Shown piece by piece: positions 23,678 to 35,439 of a stretch of 64,000 nucleotides of DNA (position 1 is the stretch's first letter; each line of letters opens with the position of its first letter). Below the pieces are notes generated by a model. The model saw nothing but the letters and a program-made list of their open reading frames with translations. It made no database searches and was not told the DNA's origin. The DNA comes from Calendula officinalis (lineage: Eukaryota; Streptophyta; Magnoliopsida; Asterales; Asteraceae), in contig OY970820.1 in assembly GCA_963853835.1 (NCBI GenBank), forward strand, positions 22,003,873 to 22,067,872. Reading direction: 5' to 3'. The position numbers and the translations under genes were made by a program.

Positions 23678-25738
23678 TAGATAATCGGAATTTAATTGCT
23701 TTTATGTCGCACGAATTTGGTGTTTATGTGATATAAGTATGGAAATAATTATAGAGGGAATATATGATGTGAAAAATAAGTTTGGGAGATAATCTCCCCG
23801 GGTTACTATGTGTATAGTTATGGGTTGGCGACCGGTATGTCGCGGGAAATAAGAATAGAAAGGATTATGTCATTATAAATTATCGGAAGGTGAATCATAA
23901 GATTAGTAACTGTGCTCAAAGAAAGGGTAGTAATACAGTGAAGTACCAAGTTTCGGTAAGACTGGTAAAGTATGAATGGAAAGCTATAGAAATAATGATT
24001 TTTGAAAATAGAACTTTAGTGTTCGGTGGGAATCCTGATAAGTAGTGCAGATATTCAAGTCAGGGTTGACGTATGCAATGGCAAGGGTGAATAGTTTGTT
24101 ATTGGTAAAGTTTAAAAAAAAAAAATTGAGATAGTTCAAGGTTGGGTATCTATCGGAGTCAATGGGTTGACTCATAAGGACCGTGTGAATCGGTAAAAAT
24201 ATGGATAATTAAAAGGGTGTTAGTGGTTACCTCGGTGGTAAATGAAAGATCGGAAAATATTAATGTTGAGAAAGCATGTTTTGTAAAGGTCGATTGATAA
24301 ATAAATTGGTTAGTGAATTTGTGCATACCGTGTGGTATTGGGTGTAAGTGGAAAAGTAAAAATGTGGATAGAAAATGTGGTTGATTGTGAAAGAAAATGA
24401 TAGCATGATGTTAAGCGAATGAGGCATACATGAATGGTATGCAAGATGAAATGGTATTGTATGAGTCACTTTGGATTGGAGGCTTTCTGATCATTGTGAC
24501 AGATTGGGATCGTGATGGATTGGAGGCTTTCCGATCATCTCGATAAGATAGTTAAAGTATAATTTGTTATATAAGGGATATGATGTTTGTATCTGACGTA
24601 TGTAGAACCGTATGGTTAGTTGTTATTATGATTCTTATGGCAAGTGAGAACTTGGGTTGAAAACACGGGTAGTGTTTAAGTATAAGTAGGTGTAGGAGAT
24701 GCCTACCAGTTCATGATTCATGAAAAAGGAATGCTCTAGGAAGCAAGGTCGGTTAGTAGCCAATGAGTGGTGAAAGATGTATATGGGTGGTTAGGCCACA
24801 ATTGGATATGATTGAGGCTCTAGAGCCGGCAATCGGGAATTTCAAGTATGGTATAAGGATATTTGAAGGAAATTATATGTGGTATAAGTAATTGGATGAA
24901 AGTTAAAAAGGTATAGAGATCGGTATCGATTTAGATGGAATTTGTTAATCGATTGTAGAAAATTGAAATCAGAGAAGAGAGAAACAATTGAGAAAGGAAA
25001 TTTAAATATTGGAATCGGGAACGAAAAGCTTGGGAAGCGATGCCTTAGTAATAAAGAATAGGTGGAATTTAGCAAAGTTTGACTTTATTCATAAGTCAAG
25101 ATTAGTCAACTAGTCGATTGTTGACTTTGGTCAAAATTGGAGTTTGACTTTCGTTTAAAAGGGGTTAGTCGAGGATTAGGGCATAATGTATCACATGTAT
25201 GTGTGTATGATAGTGGTTGATTGATTAATGGAAATAATTGTAGTCAAAGGGTGCGACTTTGACCTTTGGGCAATTAGAATGGAATTTAGAGATCGAGTAT
25301 GATTGTTGTTGGACCGTGAAAGTAAGATTGATGGTTAAGGAATTGATGATTAATAGGACCACTAATGGATAAGGAAAATTTTTAAGATTTTATTGACTTT
25401 GTGCTTAAGTCAAGGATGGGACAATGTTGACAATTTGGTCAAACCTAGGCATTGACTATCGTGTTGGTCAATTGGCTATTAGTAATGATTGGGTCATACC
25501 ATCCCAATGTGGATCAAAGGATTTGTTAAATAATTGGGAATGTTAAGGTCAAATTGTAAAATTTTGACCCGTTCGGGTATTAAGAACTCAAGTTGGTTTG
25601 TGACCCGTTTAAGTATAACGGAGTCAAGTAAGGCAATCAAATGCATAAGTATGATTGGATCATAATTAGGAAGTGTAATGAGGATTGGAAATCCTTGAGT
25701 TGATTCCGAGGACGGAATCCTTTTAAGGGGTGGATAGT
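23678..25738. other. Non-coding internal spacer of the TR-GAG element
   Basis: About 2 kb with stops in all plus frames; no motif of protease, reverse transcriptase or integrase seen. A phrase GATTGGAGGCTTTC is duplicated at 24475 and 24518. From about 25075 to 25600 TTGAC/GTCAA words are unusually dense. The segment ends with a purine-rich tract directly before the 3' LTR. Confidence 0.7.
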
Positions 25739-28014
25739 TGTAACGACCGGAATTTTCGGTTAATATATTAAATGGAAATATTGAGGAATAAAGGTGGGAA
25801 AATATTTAATTGAGTCTCTGTTGTGTTTTATCGAGTGTTTGGATGTTTGGAACTTGGGGTAACCAAGTATGGGTCAAGACATGGTTGGAAACAAGTTTAA
25901 AAGGCAAGAAACTGACCCAGACAGACCTCGCGGCGCGAGGCAGGCGCGAGACAGTCGCGAGTTCAAACAGCAAGTTCAACGTCCAAACGCGAAGGTCTCG
26001 CGTTGACTTCGTGTTGACCTCGTGTTGAGGTCGCGGCGCGAGCCAGGCGCGAGCCTGGCGCGAAATCTGGAAAATTGCGGCAACCAGCAGGCAAAGCCGC
26101 GTCACTTCGCGGCGCGAGGTGGGCGCGAGCGGGACGCGAGGAGCGTCTGGAACATATAAACTTGTGTGTAAGCTAGGGTTTCATTTCACCTTCAACCACA
26201 CACATTGTGCAGCCGATTTGGGAGCAAACTTGGGCGATTTTGGAGCTCAAGAGCTTAGATCTTCACCATCTTGAAGGATTGAAACATCAAGGGTAAGTAT
26301 TCTTGATTTTCTTGCTCATCTACCTTGATTGTGAGCTTTGTATGGGTAAAAATGGTGGTTTGGGGAACCAACCATGTCATCTTTGGGGAAGATGACTAAT
26401 CATGGGTGTAGAACACTCATTGTAAGCTTGTAATCGATGTGTACAAGTTTGATTTGGGTTTATTGATGGAAATCTTGAACTAGGGTTTGAGATTCCACCA
26501 AGTTGGATGAACTTGGTGGTTAGGAATGTGAATATGGGTTGATTAGTGATTAGTTATGGATAATAACTAGTTATTGTGATGATATGGATGATAGGTCAAG
26601 AAGGCCTAAAGATTGGTGACATTTCACAAGTTGGAAAGCAAGGATTCGTGTTGTTAGACACGATTTGGAGTTAGCTTGGCTAAGGTGAGTACATGAGACT
26701 TTTACTGGGTACATAGCAAATGATTTTGAAAACTATGATGTTTTAAGAGTCTTTATTAATAAACGTTTTTAATAAAGATATGATTGATACGATAAGAAAA
26801 TGCTAGTAATGGACTATTTAAGTATGTTTAAATGATAAATGATTTTGAAAGAGATTACGATAATGAAAAGTAATCAATGAGTTTTCATAAATAAGATGTA
26901 TGAATAAAGATGATGATTTAAAAGAGATTGATAATCGGTTTATTAATAATATGTATTAATAAAGCTTGAGACAATGATTTTTAAGTAATGAGTATCGATT
27001 AGTATATTATACTAATAAAAGTAGATATTGAAATACTAAGAGAATAAGTAATAAGTGACTAGTAATAAACGTGTATTCTAGTCAAAGAAGAGTCAAAGTA
27101 ATAAGATTTTGATAAAAGATGAATATGTTTTAAATTAGTAAAGGACTTGGTAAAGTCAAGATTTAAAATGAAATAATAAAGAGAATAGCATGATAAATTA
27201 GAATAAATGTATACTAATAAGTGATGAAAGGAGCTGATGCTCATATTTGATGAAAGGAGCTGAGGCTCATATGTGAAATGAAAAATCCGGAATAAGACCG
27301 CCCAGAAATGGGGGAGCATGAGACGTCTACTTGGGGTGGTACCTCCCTGCGCAAAGAGTAGAATGTCACAGTTTACGACACTCAATGATGAGTGAGCATG
27401 ACGACCCGGGAACGGGGAGAGCTTATGAATCTCGGTAAGATGGGGGTTCCCAATTATCTTGATAGTTTACCTATGACATCCCATATCGGGAGAGTTGGCT
27501 TCGGAGAGGTCCGTCGCATATGTGATAATGAAAGTGTAAGTTTGGAGATAACTTACAAGTATGTGATTAGATGACGAGTAAGCTTACGGTAAGCTTATTA
27601 GTTTATACGGTTAAATGAATGGAAGATGAATTATGAATTAATAAGAAATGATAAGGATAAGTATTTTTAATGTTATAAATAATATTTTATAAATCTTTTG
27701 AGAATGGGTCGAAAACCCATGTATCTCACGAGACTATTTTGTCTCACGTACTACTTTGTTTTTGGCTATGTACTCAGGTTCAAGATCGTTGGATTAGAGG
27801 GCCGCGTTAGAAGTGGCCTAGTGTTGGTTAGCTCGGGAGCTCGTAGGTAGTTCTCGTTTATCCTATGGTTATGATATTGTATTTGTAACACCGGTTTTAA
27901 TACTCTGATAAACTTTTATTGGTTTTTGTTAAACCGTATTTTGAGAATACTGGACTTGTAATATTTTTATTTAAAAATATGTTAAAAATGTGTTTTGAAA
28001 AATGAGGTGTTACA
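25739..28014 (+). repeat. 3' LTR
   Basis: Near-identical to the 5' LTR (2276 against 2277 bp). Differences I noticed: 25819 T for C, 26012 T for C, 26023 T for C (all at CpG), 26159 A for T in the TATA-like word, one T/G change near 27227, one C/T near 27457, C for T near 27786, and one A missing near 27643. Confidence 0.92.
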
Positions 28015-28710
28015 TTCATGTTCTTTCTTCAATTGGGCATTTAAACGAAACTATACGAGCCCTGTCTTGCCTTAAATCATCAAACCTTGATTCATTAAGG
28101 ACGTTTATGTCATTATTTGAATCCGCCGGGCCAAAGTACCCATCCCATATCCACATATCGTATGACGCAACACCTTCAAGCATTATTATTGGACATCCTT
28201 AATCACCACGTGTGTATTGGCCTTGCAATGCCGTTGGACATTTTTCCAAGGCCAATGCATATAATCAATGCTAGCAAGCATTCCAGGAAAACCATGTATC
28301 TCTTGATGTTTGACATGTAAACGTTGGACATCATGAGTTGTTGGTTTCGCAAATACTCAGTCTCTCTTTTGACGGATATAATCAAAATACGACGGTAGAT
28401 GACCATGTGGATTATAAAAATGTATACCTTGGCATATACTGATGAACAAAGGTGTCGACATACGAAATCGTCTTCGGAAGTAGTCCGGGGGGAAAACGGC
28501 ATTCTCGTTAAAGTAATCATTCCATAAACGTTGACCAACACTAATGCGATCTCTTGGTATATATCTTCGTGGCGCTCTTGGCACGGTGGAATTCTCAGCT
28601 TCTTGTTGATCCAGAAAATCAAGCGTTTCAATAGTTCGACTCACATCGAAGACGGACGTTGCATTCACATAATCTTGCCAATAATCATCGGCGTCATCGT
28701 TTGGATCCAT
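28015..28710 (-). pseudogene. Harbinger transposase, N-terminal and middle part
   Basis: The frame from 28710 starts MDPNDDADDYWQDY and continues through the conserved FPPDYFRRRFRMSTPLF block. It is then interrupted by frameshifts and stops, but in other frames the first Asp region (GMLASIDYMHWPW) and second Asp region (SNNDINVL) of the Harbinger DDE nuclease are readable. The segment ends at the TTCAT duplication of the retrotransposon; the C-terminal part is at 19675-19938. With several frame breaks it cannot give an active enzyme. The outer terminal repeats of this Harbinger were not identified. Confidence 0.85.
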
Positions 28711-28932
28711 TTAACGGGAGAAAAATTATGGAAATTGGGAAGAAAGGAAGTATGTGATTGTGAGTTTTAAAGATGAATATGTAATAGTGTGATTAAAATG
28801 ATAGAGTATGTGTGGGTTATGTGTGGGTTTTTATAGAGGTTGGGTGTTAATGTATTAACTAATATGTATATAAAAAAATTAAAAAATTAAATTAAATTTG
28901 AATTCAAATTTACACGCTTCCCCGACCCCACC

Positions 28933-29438
28933 CAGGGGCGGACCTTAGTGGTGCCCGGAGGGTCCCGTGCTACCCCTTAATTTTGTACTAGAAGTATAAT
29001 ATTTTCACACTAAAATAAACTATATGTCGGTATTACCCATAAAAAAGCGTTCGGCTACCCTTCACTTATAGTTTCAGCAAAAAAGTAGCCCAAACTTGAA
29101 AGTCCTAAATTAGTTTAGATTATTAAAGTTCACTTTCAAACTTTATGATAATTTGAACAAAAAAAACTCAATACCCTTTTTGTCTCTCTATTGGAATCAT
29201 CAAAAACACATGTTGAACAATAGAAACAAACTGATTTGTAGTGTAAAAAAGAAACAACTTATGGTGGTTACGGATGTAAATGTAATGACTCGTTTTCGGA
29301 AAACAGGTCAACGAAGAAGACAACATTAAAATGTAGTATCTAGTTTGTCGTTTTGTAATGTTTAATTAACATGTGTTTTAATATTTACGTTGAAAAAAAT
29401 GTGCTACCCCTAAATATTTTGGTCTGGGTCCGCCACCG
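28933..29438. mobile_element. hAT-type MITE inside the Harbinger remnant
   Basis: Left end CAGGGGCGGACC and, on the other strand, right end CGGTGGCGGACC, the common CARKGGCGGA hAT terminus. Flanks ACCCCACC (28925-28932) and GCCCCACC (29439-29446) match in seven of eight bases, as expected for an 8-bp hAT duplication. No coding capacity. Confidence 0.78.
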
Positions 29439-29446
29439 GCCCCACC

Positions 29447-30087
29447 TCCCTCCCACGACGCACTCTCTCCCCGTCCTCACCCCGACGCAGCTCCAAGGAC
29501 GCCACCAACGACGCGGCCGTACCAACGGCGTCGTGGGGCGACTGCAAAAAAACGTCCACGACGTGGGCTACCGACGTACCGTTTTGACCGGTCTTAACCG
29601 TCGTATTACCCTCTTGAAAATGTGTATTTGTTTGTGCTCTTTGTGGCCTTGTGGGTCGGTAGACACACACCGGGAGTGGAGGCTGCAAAATCAAGCAATC
29701 ACCTTTATCTCTCTCTCTAAATCTATTAATATATATGTCAATATAGAGAGAGAAAATGAGCGAAGACGAAACAAGGGTGAGTGGAGACAGAAACAAGCAT
29801 CAACATTTTGAACACCAATTTCAACCACTCTCACTCACATCATCATTCATACCTCATCATATATCTCATTTTTCTTCCTTTCTTTTCCCCACCCACTCAC
29901 CCCCACCAAAAATCAACTCTTTTCTCTCTCTAAACATTCATATGCTTTTGCTTCAATTCTCCTTCAATTTCTTAACCAAACAGTTTCTTTCCTAATGCTC
30001 CCCCTTCAATTCATATACCAGCACGGCTATTTCTTCAAAAACCCTTGTTCAATCTTCATACTTTTATTCTAACTTCCGTTCTTTAGC
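29447..30087. promoter_or_regulatory. Tail of Harbinger region, then C2 gene promoter/5' UTR
   Basis: 29447-29620 is GC-rich and rich in CGTCG words, probably the subterminal part of the Harbinger element. From about 29700 the sequence becomes C/T-rich with a TATA-like word (TTAATATATATG, 29726-29737) and long CT stretches typical of a 5' UTR, leading to the ATG at 30088. Confidence 0.45.
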
Positions 30088-31212
30088 ATGGATTCATCAT
30101 ACGATCAAACAACTCGGTTTCGATACAATCCAACAACTGAAGGTAGTTCTGAATTTTCTGGGATTCTTGAAATTTATGTTCATCATGCTAGAAACATTCA
30201 TAATATTTGTATATATGAAAATCAAGATGTTTACGCTAAATTCTCACTCACGTATAACCCTGATCACACTTTCTCAACTCGGATCATTAATGGCGGGGGT
30301 AAAAACCCTGTTTTTAATGAGACGTTAGCGATCGAAATCAATCAATTTGATGCTGTTCTTAAGTGTGAAATGTGGATGCTTAGCAGAGCTAAGAAGTTTA
30401 TGGAAGATCAACTTTTAGGGTTTTCTTTAGTTCCAATTTCTTTAATTCATGGAAAACGTGAATTGACGCAAGATTTTAGTCTCTCTTCAACTGATTTGTT
30501 TCATTCTCCAGCTGGCACCGTTAAATTGAGTCTTTCGTTTAATAAAAATTCAACCTTTAATCATATTATCGGGCCAACCACAAATTCGTCGATAACATCC
30601 GAGGTTGTGCTGCTAGATCCAATTGAGTATTCCAGGATTGAATTCCCGGATATTAATGTAGTTGAAGAGAATCAACAAATGGTTTCTGAGTATTTCGGGC
30701 TATCGGGCCACGGTTCAACCCGAAAGCCCGGACTCATCGGGCCGGGATCGTTTCTTTGCTTAGGTGCATCCGGGTCCGATTATGAAATGGTAACCAATTC
30801 GGGCTCGATTTCACCCAATGATAGCATCCAAAATTCGGGCTTTTTTAGTTCTACAATGACGAGCTTAAGTGATGAGAGAAACTCGGCCGATTCTTTAGAA
30901 AAAAAGAATAATTTAGTCGGTGAATCTTCGAATTCTGTTAACGTAGAAAGTTCGGGTTCTAAGGAGAACACATTAAGAGAAAAGGAAGAGGTAAAAGAAG
31001 AATCGGAAATGCAACAAATTGTTGATATGTATATGAGAAGCATGCAACAATTTACCGAATCTTTGGCCAAAATGAAGCTACCAATGAATCTTGAAAATAT
31101 TGAGACCGAAGATCATGGGGATGTTATTCAACGACCGAATAACAGTGTGGAGATCGAGAATAAAAAGAAAGACGGTGCACGGGTTTTCTACGGTAGTCGA
31201 GCTTTCTTCTAA
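30088..31212 (+). CDS. C2-domain protein (CaLB-type), intronless
   Basis: 374 residues in a single exon. A C2 domain occupies about residues 23-155 (SGILEIYVHHARNIHN, ENQDVYAKFSLTYNP, NPVFNETLAIEI, LLGFSLVPISLI, GTVKLSLSF). C2 domains bind membranes, often with calcium; only some of the acidic loop residues are obvious here, so calcium binding is uncertain. The rest is Ser/Asn-rich and low in complexity, then a charged helix (LREKEEVKEESEMQQIVDMY, MRSMQQFTESLAKMKLP) that is likely coiled, and a C-terminus ending ARVFYGSRAFF. I recall the same architecture in a small Arabidopsis family (for example At1g04540, At2g33320). Function of the family is not established. Confidence 0.85.
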   Translation: MDSSYDQTTRFRYNPTTEGSSEFSGILEIYVHHARNIHNICIYENQDVYAKFSLTYNPDHTFSTRIINGGGKNPVFNETLAIEINQFDAVLKCEMWMLSRAKKFMEDQLLGFSLVPISLIHGKRELTQDFSLSSTDLFHSPAGTVKLSLSFNKNSTFNHIIGPTTNSSITSEVVLLDPIEYSRIEFPDINVVEENQQMVSEYFGLSGHGSTRKPGLIGPGSFLCLGASGSDYEMVTNSGSISPNDSIQNSGFFSSTMTSLSDERNSADSLEKKNNLVGESSNSVNVESSGSKENTLREKEEVKEESEMQQIVDMYMRSMQQFTESLAKMKLPMNLENIETEDHGDVIQRPNNSVEIENKKKDGARVFYGSRAFF

Positions 31213-32248
31213 TGAAAAGAATAATTGTATAAGTTGATTTGTACAATCTTTAAGTTATGAGATTGAAGTTCTTGTAAGATTATTAATATATCAGTTTGTT
31301 AAATGTTTGTAGAGAAAGCTAGGCATTAAGCTTCAAGTTAGTTAACATTTTAGTTTCCTCATTGGTTTTCTATGTGAACGTATGTTGGTTTTGTGTATAT
31401 TTGTTGACAAGTTTTATTGTTATCAAGTTTTAGTGTAAACAGGTATTGGTCAAAAGGTGTATTTAAACACCTTAATTTGTGTAAAAATGATGTGTTTGTC
31501 ATAAGAGTAGTTGTGTTCTCATTATATAGTGTTAATTTAAGGTTATTGTATTTTGAACACGCAACTAATTTAAAATAGATGTTTGACAAAATGAATTAAA
31601 AAAAATCAATTATTTACGTTTTTGATGCACCAAAATGCAGTTTTGGAAAAATAGGCGGTGAGGCTTATTGCATTTTGAAAACGCAATTAATCAATAACTA
31701 GTTATATTACCTATTAACTAAACAAATTATCGATTTGTACACTAAAAAATTTATTATCTGATTATTGTGATTCAAACATTATTATCAAACGAAATCTAAT
31801 TGCATCTGATTTATGAGTTAATATATGGAAATTTAGGTCTTAAAATTGTATATGTAGACGTTAAAAACATGGGAATGAGTTTTTGGAGTTGAATTGGTGT
31901 TTGAAACCACACTTGGCATATATTGACATGTTAAAATGACGACTGGAAGCAATTCTAACTATAATGGTTAAGTTATCAAGCAATGCCAAACTAATTTAAA
32001 GCCGTAAGCATTTTATAGTTAATCCATACAACCTGCTATCTGAATTTTTTTGACAAAAACGTTTTAATTCATTACCCAACGTGTCCATATCGTCATCTGT
32101 AGATAAAGCCAATGCAAATAGCTCAAGAACAAGTCACTCAGCATTTGATCCACCAAAAATCACTTGTAAAAAAAAGCTGATTATAATTCTTAAAAAGGGA
32201 TAGAAAAGTTGCAACATGGTTTGTTTATAAGAGAAAAGCATGATGAGA
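31213..32248. other. Convergent 3' flank between C2 gene and SRP14
   Basis: 3' UTRs of the two convergent genes should lie here. A phrase TTTTGAACACGCAACTAATT at 31551 recurs as TTTTGAAAACGCAATTAATC at 31673. No gene seen. Confidence 0.4.
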
Positions 32249-34106
32249 TTAGGGTTTGAGGGTGGCAGGACGTTTCTTTGAGCCTTGTTGCTTCTTGTCA
32301 CCAACAGCATCTGCAGCCTTTCTTTTGTCCTTCTTTTCTCTCTTTTTCAAAGATGTCATGTGTGCTTTCAAAATGGTAGCATAAGATGCTTGAAACCGTT
32401 GATGATCCTTCATTCCAACCTGTTTTTTATTTTGAAATTAATTAATCAGCATAATATTTAAATAAGAAAAAAAGGTTTGGATTTATTACCAATGTGGATA
32501 TATTCTTCTTGCCATCAGTGGCCCTAACAAGACATTTGTACTCAATTTCTTTACCAGCAGATGCCATCTTATTCCTCTGCACCGCTGACTTGTCAGATGC
32601 TGAACAAAATATTTAAAATCAACATTTTATATAGAAAAAGTAGTTAATCAGAGAAACAACAAAAGAAAAGAAAAAACTTACAGTGTTTGAGAGTAACCCA
32701 TACAGAGCCTTTTTCTGTAGTTTTCTCAAACATGCTAGTTAGTTCATTCAGAAATGGGTCGAGCTGTAAGCGCACCTGGAATTATTACATAAAAAAATGG
32801 AATATTATTTGCAATGAGCTGGCAAATCTCACAGTTCACAATTATCATTTCAGTTACGCAGATGATTTAAAAAATTAGATGAGAAATAATATAGGGAAAG
32901 CTAAATTAAATCAATCTGCACCATTCACTGACTAAAAGTAAAATTGAAGATTTATATTATCGATTTGCAGGGTCGTAAATATTGGTTTAAAAGGGTAAAA
33001 ATTTAATGAGAAATTGTCCATCGCAAAATGGCAGTTGGAAATTTTGATCCCAAACTCTAGGCATAATGTAGAAAGCCAAAAAGAAAGATTGAAAACCTGC
33101 CTTAAAGAGTTTGAGTTTTTGTTCAAAATGTAACTGAAAATATAACTAATATTTATTGTGCTCCTATATCTGAAATGGCAGCAGATAATGACTAACTAGG
33201 GAGATATAATGACGGTTATAAGCCCAACACTCTTTATCTTTGAGATCCAGTTACCACATATATAACATTTTCAATAATGTTAATTGTTAAATCCTAAATT
33301 TTAATACATATAACTAGAATACTTGAAACTATTTATTTTAGAAGTATCAACAAGAATAATAACATAAATATTAAGTATACAAAACTACAAAAGTCCCCTC
33401 ATGCATGAAGGTTTTTGTTGCTTTCACAACCAAAAAGTGAGTCAGTAATGGTAAAAATGGCACATTAAAATTCATTTTATGTATGTCAATTTGAAATCTT
33501 AGGTCTTTTAGTGTATTTAAATATACTCTTCACAGATTAAATTGCACTGCATAAATAAAACTCAAAATTGAGTGCCAATCAAGAACATTAGAAATCTAAA
33601 CAATGTAAAGGAACAATTTAAAATTGAGCTGAATGGCCAACGAATGCTCAAATTCTCAGGGACAGCTTCAATATGAGCATAAGCTTTTGTGTGGCAACAT
33701 TTACCAAAGGCAAGAGCTCATATCATGACTGTGAGGCTGCTAGTAACAAGGACTCATTTTTAGGGTTTATATGAATTACTAGAAATCATAAAGCGTCAGT
33801 GCAGATGATCAACCATCCGATATTATTAGTAATTTCCTTCTATAAGCATGCGTGCATTATATGAGAATCCATCAGATTCTAAGAGATTTGATTACACGTT
33901 ACCGATCCCTGATTTGATGGTAATCCATACATCAGCAGACATGCGAATCATACAGTTACAATGCTTCTTATGATCGGAATTGGAATTCAAATCTCGCGAT
34001 TAAAACTATGACTGTACTATATAATTGGCAGAAAACTGAAGAATTAAGGTCACTAAGAAGCATTTACGATTGAAATAGCAAGGAGAAGATGTTAATGACG
34101 AACCAT
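32249..34106 (-). CDS. SRP14: Signal recognition particle 14 kDa subunit (SRP14)
   Basis: Coding exons on the minus strand: 34104-34106 (the ATG alone), 32682-32775, 32490-32599, 32249-32419; 125 residues. SRP14 pairs with SRP9 on the Alu domain of the SRP RNA and slows elongation while the ribosome is carried to the ER. Family landmarks are all present: LDPFLNELTSMFEK and GSVWVTLKH in the first part, EIEYKCLVRATDGKKNIST in the middle, HQRFQASYATILKAHMTSLK in the last, then a Lys-rich tail. The N-terminus needs ATG joined to GTGCGCTTACAG across a 1.33 kb intron with donor GTTCGT. Reading on without splicing hits a stop after four codons. Everything looks functional. Confidence 0.92.
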
Positions 34107-34229
34107 AAGTAATCGCCGGGGGTGTCGCCGTTCGTTGAATCGATGAAGAAGAAGGCAGGCGCTCAAATCGTCAGCGTCAAGATCGAAAGATGTAAAACTG
34201 AGAACGGAAATCAGGGTTTCTGATTAGGG

Positions 34230-35430
34230 GGTGTTTGTTTGGCTGCACAAATGTGATTTTTCAAAAAGCAATTTATTACTTAAAATAGAGCAATGGTATG
34301 TCATGTTTGAAAAATAAGTAGGAATATGAGTAAAAAAATGTAGTAAAAATATCATCTCTATTTATAATATTATATTTATTTTGTTGCGTGATAAATTAGC
34401 TCAATTATGAATTATGATACAAGTAATTCACAATACAAATACAAAAGATACAACAACACAAGTACATAACATATCTATTTATAAGGTAGTTTTGTATGCT
34501 AATAACTGTAAAGTAAACATAAAGTCAAATTATGGAAATAATAAATAACTATATAAAGTGTGCTTATAAAGGTGTTAAATACAATCAATATATGAGCTAA
34601 AACACTCCTAATTGGGTACTTAGATTTATGTCGAATCATAGTTTGTACTTCTTCGTATTGTATCATCAGACAATCCATCAAACTTTCGGCTCGTTAAAAA
34701 TCTTGTCGGAGAAAACCCTTGGGACAAAACCTCTGGTCGAATGACAAAAGAGTACGATTTGGATGTCTTTGAACGAGGGAATGAACCATATATGGTGTGC
34801 CTCATTAAACCTTGTTTAGAGAAACACACTTTGGGGCAAAAGCTTTAACGAATGACAAAAGAATATACAATTATTAATAAGAATTCAACTTGATATTCCC
34901 CTGACTTAAAAAATTCTTAGTGAGAGTGAGATATATTCAGTGTTTTATTAAAAACTTTGTCAAGGTAAATCCAATGAGAAAATGTCTCATGAGTAAATTA
35001 GGTCACAATAATATCAGGTCAAGTACCCAATTTTGATGCTTGTCACAACAAAACCCTTGAACTAAAGGAAAAAAGAGCACATCATCAATTATTTAATTGC
35101 TCCCCCTCACATGCACACAACAAGGTGCAAAACTGCAAATCATACGTCATGATGTAATCATTATCCGCACACAACTGGGTGCAGGATATATGTCATTTAG
35201 GTAGCTCATAGAGTAACCTAAATCCAATAGTTTTGACATGTTTTTGGAAATAATAATTCGGCAGTGACTTGGTGAACAAGTCTGTTTGATTCTTAGCTGA
35301 TTATTATGTGGCACTTCAATTTGAAATGGTTGTTGTTCATGTGTAAAGAACTATTACGACAATATGTGTTTAGTGTTATGCTCTTTGATGTAAGTCTGTA
35401 ACCATGTTTCGCTTGATCGATAACAATAAT
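34230..35430. other. Repeat-like spacer, probable Copia flank
   Basis: Starts with a MITE-like word (GGGGGTGTTTGTTTGGCTGC, 34226-34245). From about 34680 the phrases TTGGGACAAAACC and TTGGGGCAAAAGC with AATGACAAAAGA(G/A)TA recur at 34719-34751 and 34830-34863, a degenerate direct repeat. It probably belongs to the terminal region of the Copia remnant to the right. Confidence 0.35.
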
Positions 35431-35439
35431 GACATCTTC

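Larger units (their letters stand above)
19939..28014 (+). mobile_element. Complete gag-only LTR retrotransposon (TR-GAG type)
   Basis: 8076 bp with 5' LTR 19939-22215, primer site TGGTATCAGAGC at 22219-22230 (initiator tRNA-Met), gag 22457-23677, 2.06 kb of non-coding spacer, polypurine tract just before the 3' LTR (AAGGGGTGGATAG), 3' LTR 25739-28014, and a perfect 5-bp target duplication TTCAT (19934-19938 and 28015-28019). No protease, reverse transcriptase, RNase H or integrase was seen. Gag-only plant elements of this layout are known as TR-GAG; they need enzymes from a relative. The gag type suggests a Ty3/Gypsy partner. The LTRs differ at about seven bases and one indel by eye, so the insertion is young. 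Confidence 0.92.

Noticed and set aside
23984..25075. Minus-strand open frames in the TR-GAG spacer
   Set aside because: AT-driven, rich in Phe/Leu/His/Thr, no family match; short and not conserved as far as I can tell.
28203..28631. 142-residue minus-strand open frame over the Harbinger remnant
   Set aside because: It is an alternative frame of the transposase; the conserved motifs are in the other frames.
29371..29811. Plus- and minus-strand open frames before the C2 gene
   Set aside because: They run across a MITE boundary and GC-rich Harbinger end into a CT-rich leader; no domain seen.
30780..31070. Minus-strand open frame inside the C2 gene
   Set aside because: A shadow of the intact sense coding sequence.
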